Source: Cylindrodendrum hubeiense
Lineage: Eukaryota > Ascomycota > Sordariomycetes > Hypocreales > Nectriaceae
DNA length: 64,000 nucleotides
Assembly: GCA_014621425.1 (NCBI GenBank)
Contig: JAANBB010000057.1
Location: forward strand, 1 to 64,000
Direction of reading: 5' to 3'
Below the pieces are notes generated by a model. That model worked only from the letters and a program-made list of their open reading frames with translations, was not told the origin of the DNA and made no database searches. This document shows, in pieces, positions 56,725-64,000 of this stretch; position 1 is the stretch's first letter, and each line of letters opens with the position of its first letter. The translations under genes were made by a program, and so were the position numbers.

Positions 56725-58321
56725 ATGGCTCCAAAAGCCGCCCACGCGGTCGAAGACATTTCGTCGCCGATCGATCTCACCTCAATTCCTCCATTTTGGA
56801 AACGAAATAATGGAGTACTCCTCTATTTCTTGCTCACGTCCTCTCTTTTTGCCAGTATGGCCCTTGGAATTGATGGGTAAGTTGCCCCTCCCTCACGATA
56901 TTGGAATAACTCACGGCTGACGCAAACAACCCAATAGCTCAATGACAAACGGAATGCAAGTTTTAGAGACTTGGCAAGAACGATTTGGACACCCAACTGG
57001 TTCAAAGTTGGGCTTCTTTGGCGCCTCCAATGCCATCGGCGGCATCATACCCTTCATCTTCCTGGGCTGGATTGGAGATGTCACTGGTCGCCGACTACCT
57101 ACTGCCTTGGGCTCAATAGTCATCATGGCCGGAGTTCTTGTTCAGTTCTTTGCGACGTCGTTGAATATGTATATTGGCGGCAAGATTGTTCTCGGTATCG
57201 GCTCGTCGCTCATCCAGATGGGCGCTCCTGTCCTGGTCACTGAGCTTTCCCACCCGAAGGAGCGAGTCCAGGTCACGACATTCTACAACACCAGCATTGT
57301 TCTGGGCTACGTAATTGGCGCCTGGGCAACTTACGGTTGCTATCGCATCCCCGGCCAGTGGTCATGGAGACTGCCCACTCTCATTCAAATCGTCCCCTCG
57401 ACCTACCAGCTGGCACTTATTTTCTTCTGTCCCGAATCCCCTCGTTGGTTAATTGCCAAGGGAAAACTGGATAAAGCGAGAGAAATCCTTATCAAGTACC
57501 ACGGCGAGGGCGATCCCAATTCTGAGCTCGTCGAGTTTGAGTGCGCTGAGATTCAGCAAGCCATTGCCAAGGAAGTTGAAGAGAACATGTCTTGGAAAGA
57601 TTTCTTTTCTTCAATTCCCAACTTGAAGCGACTTTCGCTCTGTTTTGCAACGGCGTTGTTCAGCCAGAGCTCCGGTAACCTGCTTGTCTCCAACTACCTC
57701 ACTCAGATTCTCAAGGACACTGGAGTTGAGGCGGAGAAGGACATCACCCTCGTCAACGGCATGGTGACTCTTTGGCAATACATCGTCGCAATTACAATGA
57801 CGCTCCTCGTCAACCGCTTCAAGCGTCGCACCTTTTTCCTCGTTGGCTCCGGTGGCGTCTTGGTCACATTCATCATGTGGACTATCGCCGCCCAGCAATA
57901 TCTAGAGAAAGGCTCCATTGCCGCTGGAAGAGTTGTTCTTGCCTGCATCTTCCTATTCCAGGCATTTTACACCTTTGGATGGACGAACTTGGTCGTTACT
58001 TACCCCTTGGAGATTGTCACTTACCAGATGCGAGCAAAGACATGGGCATTCGTTCTGCTCACCATTCAGGTATCTTCCATTTTCGGCGGGTACGTCAATC
58101 CCATCGGTCTTGAGAACATCGGTTGGAAGTTCTACATCTATTACTGTGTTTGGGTCGCCATCATCTTCCTGGTCGTCTACTTCTTCTTTGTGGAAACTTC
58201 TGGACCCACGCTGGAGGAGTTGGCATATCTATTTGAAGGCAAGGAGGAGAAGCAAGAGATGGCTAAGAAAATTGAGATCGTGAAGGAAGAGCAGGAGTTT
58301 GCGAGAGAGAAGACGGTTTAA
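56725..58321 (+). CDS. MFS sugar transporter (hexose/disaccharide permease family)
   Basis: Two exons, 56725-56876 and 56938-58321, 511 aa, about twelve membrane segments. Sugar-porter motifs: GWIGDVTGRR (loop 2), PESPRWLIAKGK after helix 6, and PTLEELAYLFEG at the end. It resembles fungal disaccharide permeases of the lactose/cellobiose type, but the exact sugar cannot be read. The N-terminus (MAPKAAHAVEDISSPID) is hydrophilic and cytosolic. It faces the intracellular GH1 beta-glucosidase across the shared promoter and is followed by the convergent Zn2Cys6 regulator. Together they suggest uptake of an oligosaccharide that the GH1 enzyme cleaves inside the cell. Confidence 0.92.
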
Positions 58322-58522
58322 AACTCTTGGGGCATTTTGCCGCGCCAGTTAATACTCGCGAATGAAATGATGGTAATTAATTAGTACAATCAATTCATTT
58401 AACGCTCCAGCATGTGGATTATAATAGCACAGTAGATAATACACACCAGTTACCAACTTCATAACTGGCTAATGTCAATATTTGAGTCTTACTCCCCTTT
58501 CGTCACATGTCTCCGATAAAAC
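58322..58522. other. convergent 3' intergenic
   Basis: 200 bp between the 3' ends of the transporter and the transcription factor; nothing seen. Confidence 0.6.
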
Positions 58523-60476
58523 TCAAACCACCCACGTGGAGTTATTTCGTAAGGCATCTGAAGCCTTGGAGTCCAACCTCGTGAGAAGATCAAGGAGAAC
58601 GGTGAAATCGCTCCGAGCGCGAGCCGCTATAGGCGACGTCCTATTTCGATGGATGATTTCTAGTAGACTGGCTCCAATAAGTCGAATCTTCTCTACCTAT
58701 TGGAGTATTAGGCATCATTTCTTGAGACGGGACACGTATTCATAATTCTTACATATGGTTCACCGTTCACCTGCAAAGACCAGAACGGAGCCTCGTGTAT
58801 CACACGTAACATATCTCTGGCAATCTCTGTCTTGCGTAGGTCGGATTGTTCGACTCCGGTTGAGAAGAAAGAGCGATCCTCGAACTTCTGTGTGATTACC
58901 ATTCGTAGGCAGTGCATTGAGACTTGCAGGTTGGCACATTGTATGATGAATTGGTTTTGTTTTGTTGCTTCCTTTCCCGCTCCGGCAATGGCAGCAAATG
59001 TGTATGACTGCAGATAGGGAGGGAGATCATCAAGGCATGTGATAAATTGGATATAAAGTTCTTCCAGCCGAGTTCTGCCTTCGGTAGCAGATAGCGGTTG
59101 ATGGCCTGGCACATGTTGCTCTTGATTCTGAAGGAGTCTCATTTGAAGGAGCAGATCTGAGGCTGTCTGCCACAGGCGGAGGTTTGCATTGAACCCGGCG
59201 ATGAATGTCATCCGCGTTCTTTCCGGCGTTGGTGCGACACTCCCGGGCGAGACACCAATAGAAGACTCGTCCTCAATTCCTGTCGGATATGCTGTTGTGA
59301 TGCCTGACTCGAAAGAAAATTGATGGATCGTGATGGGTCGATTATTTAAAATGGCAGCCGATTTGTCCCCCATGTACACGATCCAGAACGCGCGTCGGCG
59401 AAGCTCAGCCTCTATTGGGAATAGACCCTCCAGAGAAGTCTCCTCATGCAGCTGCATGACCTGGGCGAGCCGGGTTGCCTCTCCAAAGATGTGCCATGAA
59501 TATTTTGGCTTTCCAGCCGCATGGAGGCAATTGGAGTGAAAATATCGGATAGCGATTGAGTTCGCATTGGGGCTTTCAAGGTCTGCCTCTAAGTAATGAT
59601 TGAGGCAGCTACGAGATGCCTTGAGGAAGATGTCAGCCACAGATTGTCCTTCTGGAAACAAGTCTTTGGGCAACAAAAACGCAGCCTCGGCGCAAACTGC
59701 CGTGATCAAGGTGAACGTAACATCTGGCCATGTTTCTAGCAAACCACCGCTCGTTGCTGGGTTGGTGGCTGGAGAGAAACCGGATTCTGCTTGGGTGACA
59801 AAGAGAGCCAACGCGTCCCGAAGGCTTGGTTCATGCACCAATGGTGTCAGTGGATAGAGGTACTCGAAAAACAAGTCAAAGCACCGCGTCACGAACTGAT
59901 TGAGATCGGCTGTGAGAAATGCTAGCGCCCTTGACAAGTTGTGCCAGCGTTGCAGTGCTGATTGACTGGGGGTGATGGCCGCGTCGGATACGGAGCTGCG
60001 GATCGTCTGTGGTGACAGAGCTGGATCGACATTGAGGGTCCGAGAGGCTTCCCAATGAGCCGAGGATGGCACCGATGTGCTGGAGGAGTTGACCAGGGTC
60101 AATTCCGCGGTGGGGTTGGATCCGGAGAACGACAGGGCGGAACTGTTCCCAGAAGGCGGAGGATCGACGGATGGAAGCACAGACTCGGTATTTCGTCTCC
60201 GCGTCTTTGGGCCACGACGACCCAGGGGCAAGTCAAATGTGCATTGCTCGCCTGATTCGCGGCAGTTGGTGCAGCGCCGGCCGGAGTCTGCAAAGTCGCA
60301 CTGTCGTCATTGTCAGTTGAAGTCGTGTAGTTTCCCCGACGCCACCGAAGTCTTACCCTCGCCTTTCGGCGCCGACAACGGTCACAGGCCCTGTTTGCGG
60401 GTGACCTGAGAGGCGGGATAATAGCCTGGGAACCGGGCGAAGCCGATGTGGGGCTGCGTGCCATTGCCATTGCCAT
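58523..60476 (-). CDS. Zn2Cys6 transcription factor
   Basis: Three exons on the minus strand: 60476-60357, 60300-58753 and 58696-58523, 613 aa. The zinc cluster is assembled across the first splice: CDRCRRRKAR | CDFADSGRRCTNCRESGEQC, in the pattern CX2CX6CX8CX2CX6C. A fungal-specific transcription factor domain follows (FDLFFEYLYPLTPLVHEPSLRDAL and later WHIFGEATRLAQVMQLHEE, RRRAFWIVYMGDKSAAILNNRPI). The last exon (VEKIRLIGASLLEI to the stop at 58523) restores the usual helical C-terminus; without it the frame would end early at 58708. It lies between the sugar transporter and the secreted glycosidase and is the natural candidate regulator of this cluster. Which sugar activates it is unknown. 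Confidence 0.9.
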
Positions 60477-60924
60477 TGCAGGGGGCTCTGCACACAATGG
60501 GAGCCGGAGAAAAGGGCAACGGGCGTTTTGCTGCTTCAACTGAAGGCGGGGATTTGTGCCGGTCAAATACTTTACTTACGGCTAAATGGCTCGGCTGGGG
60601 CGACTCGTCTGCTGATCCAGTCCCCCGCAATTAGACAGTCATTTCTCCTATTCCCCGTGTAGATCCTGGACTAGACGAGCTAGCCTCACAACGTGGCGGG
60701 GTAAAGACCTGGGGAAGAGTTGAATTGAAGTCGGCCCAGGAACCTGGACAAGGTTGCATCCTTGGAATACTGTCACGGCCCTCGAGAGCAATGATTCAAG
60801 ATGGAGGTGAGGGAATATGTATATAAGGGCCGATCAGCAGCGTCATTACCACCATTAATGACCTGCATGCAACCCTACAATCACCAAAGATCATATCTTG
60901 ATATCATTTCACCTCGCTGTCATT
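60477..60924. promoter_or_regulatory. divergent promoter of the regulator and the secreted glycosidase
   Basis: 448 bp. ATTCCCCGT at 60650-60658 and GGCGGGG near 60695 resemble the boxes in the GH1/MFS promoter. A TATA-like ATGTATATAAGG lies about 95 bp upstream of the glycosidase start. No gene. Confidence 0.45.
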
Positions 60925-62896
60925 ATGAAGTTCAGCCGGACAGGCTCGCTTCTGGCTTTGGCTTGCGCATCAGTTGCCAGCGCTCTGCCAGCCCACGAAG
61001 AGAGGTCGGGATATAAGGGTAGCCAAAAACCATCCTGCCGCTTTGGTCTTGAATGGTCCCAGCAGGATGTGCTTGATCGAACAGATGACTTCATTTGGGA
61101 TCTGTTGTACTGGGAGGGCAAATTCCATCAGAACGATGTGGCCTACAACACCAAAAATGGCATGTCATATGATGGAACGCAGATCGATTGGGTCACGGGC
61201 AAGCGCACCGCGAAACACCCATTCAGCGCGGCAAGCAAAGAGGTCAGTGTATAAGCCCCTCAGAGTTCGTGACATTTGCTCATAATCATCACCAAATAGG
61301 CACTTCAAATCATCCTCTACGCACAAGCTATCGCGGGCAACCGACAGGCTGCTCGGTTTTTGACTCCTGATGATCTCAAGGCAGCTCCTGCTTTTGCAGC
61401 CTCCATCATGGAGGTCAAATTGAAAACCTACCTTCAGTTCAATGAAACCTACCCTGGATTTGGCGGCTTTTTGCCCTGGATGCTGACCGACGGGGATGCC
61501 GTGAGGCCCACCGATGACTGGGTCAATAGAGTCCCAGGTTTGGACAACGGGTAAGCAAGAGCCTTCAGTAGCCAAAGACACGTCTAACATCGCGTATCAA
61601 GAGAACTTATTTGGGCTGTGTATGGCTGTGTCGAAGCTCTCAGAACTCAACACAAGTCAAAGTTTACCAAAATTGCCAATGGCTGGCAAGACTGGCTAGA
61701 CTATGTCGCGTCAACGGCAGCGGATATCTTCCACATTGGGGATGGCAAAGTTTGCGCCGTCACTGCAATTGCAGACCAGACTTTGCCGATCGATGATTCG
61801 AAGCAGAGTTATAAGTGCGAAACCGCAACTTATCTTGATGATCCCTATGAAGGCGAGCTCTTGACGTACTTCTTGCAGTTCTTCGGGGACTTGTCCAAGA
61901 AGGAGAAAAAGAAGCTCTGGGAATATAAGCGTCCCAAGCTGGAAAGTGATGAGTATAACTTGGGTGGCGTTGGCCCGATTACGGTCCGAAAAGGTGAGTG
62001 GATTTCCTACTTCTCTAATAATTTCTACATAAGGATATATCTGACGGTTTTATATCTCAAGGCTATTGGTTCTCCAGCCACGAAATTTGGAACCAGCTCG
62101 AGTTGCCGTACTACGACGTCGATATCATCCGGTAAGTCTCGCTCGGTATTCTCAAGAGCTCCATACTCATGCTTTCCCCTTAGTCGCCTCTTCAAGAATG
62201 GAGAGCGAGTAAGAACTTGTAACTCGGTTGTCACCAAAGTTCCCGGGATGTATGCGTCCATCAACAACTCGACCGACCCAGAGACAGATACCATCATTGG
62301 GTACATTTCCCCTGCCGGGATACCATCGGTTGCAAGTCAAACAGATCAATATCTTGAGGTTATCACCCCGTACAGTGTTTTCCCAACTGTTATGTTCAAT
62401 AAGGCTGTCGGCCTCGCTTGGTGGAGGAACATGATTGTTGGAAAGAAGATGCAAAGTAGGTCAACAACATCCCTCATGTGACAGGATTTAAAGAATGCTG
62501 ATTCGAAATTCTGCAGATCCATATGGAAGCACAGAGTCCACGAGGGTGGATGGTGAATTGGTCTCGGCGCTGTTAACCTGGGACAGCAAGGTTACCACTG
62601 TCGTGGCCCTTCTGGGTGGCGTTACAGATCTTGTTCGGCAAAAAATGAAGGCGGACGGAATTTATGAAGAGTTTGTGCACATTGCAAAGGTACGCTTCCC
62701 ATCGTCTACTTCACTTGTCGCCGTCTCTGCACATTTCACATTCTGCTCTTTGACTGGTTTGAACTGGATGCTAACAACAATATAGCGGGAATATTCACTG
62801 GTATTTGATGATCTGAAGGGGGAGAATGTTGATTTCTGCCTGCCAAAGGTGGCGGTGCCGGTCGCTGGCCTGGATGATTTCACAGCATGCCAGTAG
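60925..62896 (+). CDS. secreted glycosidase, probable GH162-type endo-beta-1,2-glucanase
   Basis: Seven exons: 60925-61242, 61300-61550, 61602-61993, 62062-62131, 62184-62455, 62517-62689 and 62786-62896, 528 aa. A 20-residue signal peptide (MKFSRTGSLLALACASVASA) directs secretion. The alpha-helical body with YWFSSHEIWNQLELPYYD, GMYASINNSTD, ITPYSVFPTVMFNKAVGLAWW and NPYGSTESTRVDGE is what I recall of the fungal GH162 endo-beta-1,2-glucanases related to bacterial GH144. Asp446 (in RVDGE) sits where I remember the catalytic base of the characterised Talaromyces enzyme (D446), and Glu263 near its acid (E262), though Glu273/275 in DPYEGEL are alternatives. I could not run a search, so the class is a moderate call. 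All six introns keep frame. Divergent from the Zn2Cys6 regulator. Confidence 0.62.
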
Positions 62897-64000
62897 TAGG
62901 ATGCAGTACTTTTGCACCAAGATAATGTCATCTGATATACATCAATCATATCATAACATTTCAATGATAGTAGCAAGATCCATTGAATTATGTGCAATAT
63001 GTGCAATGACTATTTTCTTCTATATCCTACAACCCCAGCAATATTGAGCTTAAAAGACACACGAAGGTCGACTAGATGAGTGGAGCAGACGCTGAGGTCC
63101 TTATGGTGGGTGTTGCTGGGAACGATCCTTCACTGTCTAAAATAGCGTGCTGGAATCTCTTATCTATTACTACATTCCCCTTAGCTATCTTCTATTCATC
63201 CAAGTTGACCACCACTCCTACTAGTAGGCCGGCATCGCCGCGCGAATACCAATTGGCATGCCAGAAAGTGAGCACTGCGGCAAGAATTAGGATACATCCA
63301 ATGGATTATGTATATATAAACGCAATAAAGCCATTGATATATTTGAGTTTCTTTTCATGGCGAAACGTTTGTGATGCGAACGAGTTGGCAAAATTCGTCA
63401 GTATAATGTATAAAGACGACTAGACAGAGAGTTGCGCGGGCGTGCAATGCTAGCCACGATCCCTGCAAAATACACCGTCAAGATATCTGATACAAAAAGT
63501 CCCTTGAAGTCATGAAATCTAGAAGACGCATGAGCCACGAAACATGATTAATGATGGTGGTGGATATTTTGCAATAAAGCACCTGCAACGTTCCGGACTC
63601 CGCGAACTTGAGGAGTGGGAAGAAGCGGATGATCCCGCAAGCATATCAAGGTGCGCACATGGGGCGACTCGCGAGCCACGGATGCCAGTATGTTCATCGT
63701 TCCTGAAGAACGTCGTGGCTCACATCTGATAGTTTGATATTCATAGATCACCTGGAGGGCTGGAGGGCAGAGTAGTGCGAGGAGATAGTAATGGTTTTAT
63801 GCCTTGGTTTCAGTGCCCCTAATCCCGGTGCTTCATACTAGTATGCACTATACCTGGTTATATCCTTCACATTTATGCTCATATCCTAAGAATGCTACGT
63901 GCTGATCGCCTCCGAAGTGAAAGTGAACATACGCGCCGATAACCAGATATATCGGTAACATTAAATGACCCAACGTTAAAGTCCCAAGGGACGTTTGCTA
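62897..64000. other. intergenic to window end
   Basis: About 1.1 kb downstream of the glycosidase, AT-rich to mixed. A 115-codon frame at 63076-63423 shows no recognisable features. I see no gene or repeat. Confidence 0.5.

Noticed and set aside
63076..63423. 115-codon plus frame
   Set aside because: Starts with ATG but shows no domain, low-complexity or splice evidence; AT-rich 3' region of the glycosidase.

Overview
The window looks like nuclear DNA of a filamentous ascomycete (Pezizomycotina, probably a Sordariomycete). Genes are interrupted by 44-80 nt GT-AG introns with CTAAC/CTAAT branch points. The gene set is typical of that group: Zn2Cys6 regulator, SAT4/PTH11-like membrane protein, AA14-type oxygenase, Rrp3, Ssf1, HIR3 and exomer. 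Species cannot be fixed from the sequence alone. Exon boundaries below were placed by eye from splice consensus, reading frame and family conservation.

Left part (0-19 kb), mostly housekeeping: a possible truncated gene at the edge, an aldo-keto reductase, a HIT-family protein, an HD-domain/nucleotide-kinase-like fusion with weakened active sites, two tandem cysteine-rich proteins, RNA polymerase subunit RPB12 converging on the GPN-loop GTPase GPN1 (an RNA polymerase II import factor), an exomer (ChAPs) subunit, and the very long HIR3 histone-chaperone subunit. A tRNA-Tyr(GTA) with a 14-nt intron follows.

Middle (19-49 kb), mixed. Accessory-looking genes sit in AT-richer, gene-poor DNA: a Cys-rich unknown gene broken by one in-frame TAG, an F-box gene and a decayed copy of part of it 3 kb away, a putative amidoligase, a small orphan gene and an OTT_1508-type deaminase. 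Among them are an AA14-like lytic polysaccharide monooxygenase, the divergent ribosome-biogenesis pair Rrp3/Ssf1, a mitochondrial PP2C phosphatase, and three amino/keto-acid enzymes (an FAD amine oxidase of the saccharopine/pipecolate oxidase type, a D-2-hydroxyacid dehydrogenase and a DUF1338/HglS 2-oxoadipate dioxygenase). The oxidase and the dioxygenase may serve lysine catabolism. From 44.1 to 49.2 kb I see no credible gene.

Right part (49-64 kb), nutrient-related: a seven-helix SAT4-like membrane protein, a secreted amidase, and the most interesting locus in the window, at 54.5-62.9 kb. There an intracellular GH1 beta-glucosidase and an MFS sugar transporter share a divergent promoter carrying repeated TTTCCCCG boxes. 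Next to them a Zn2Cys6 regulator is divergent from a secreted glycosidase that I assign, with moderate confidence, to the GH162 endo-beta-1,2-glucanase type. Together they read as a complete degrade-import-hydrolyse-regulate cluster, plausibly for beta-1,2-glucan and sophorose-type sugars.
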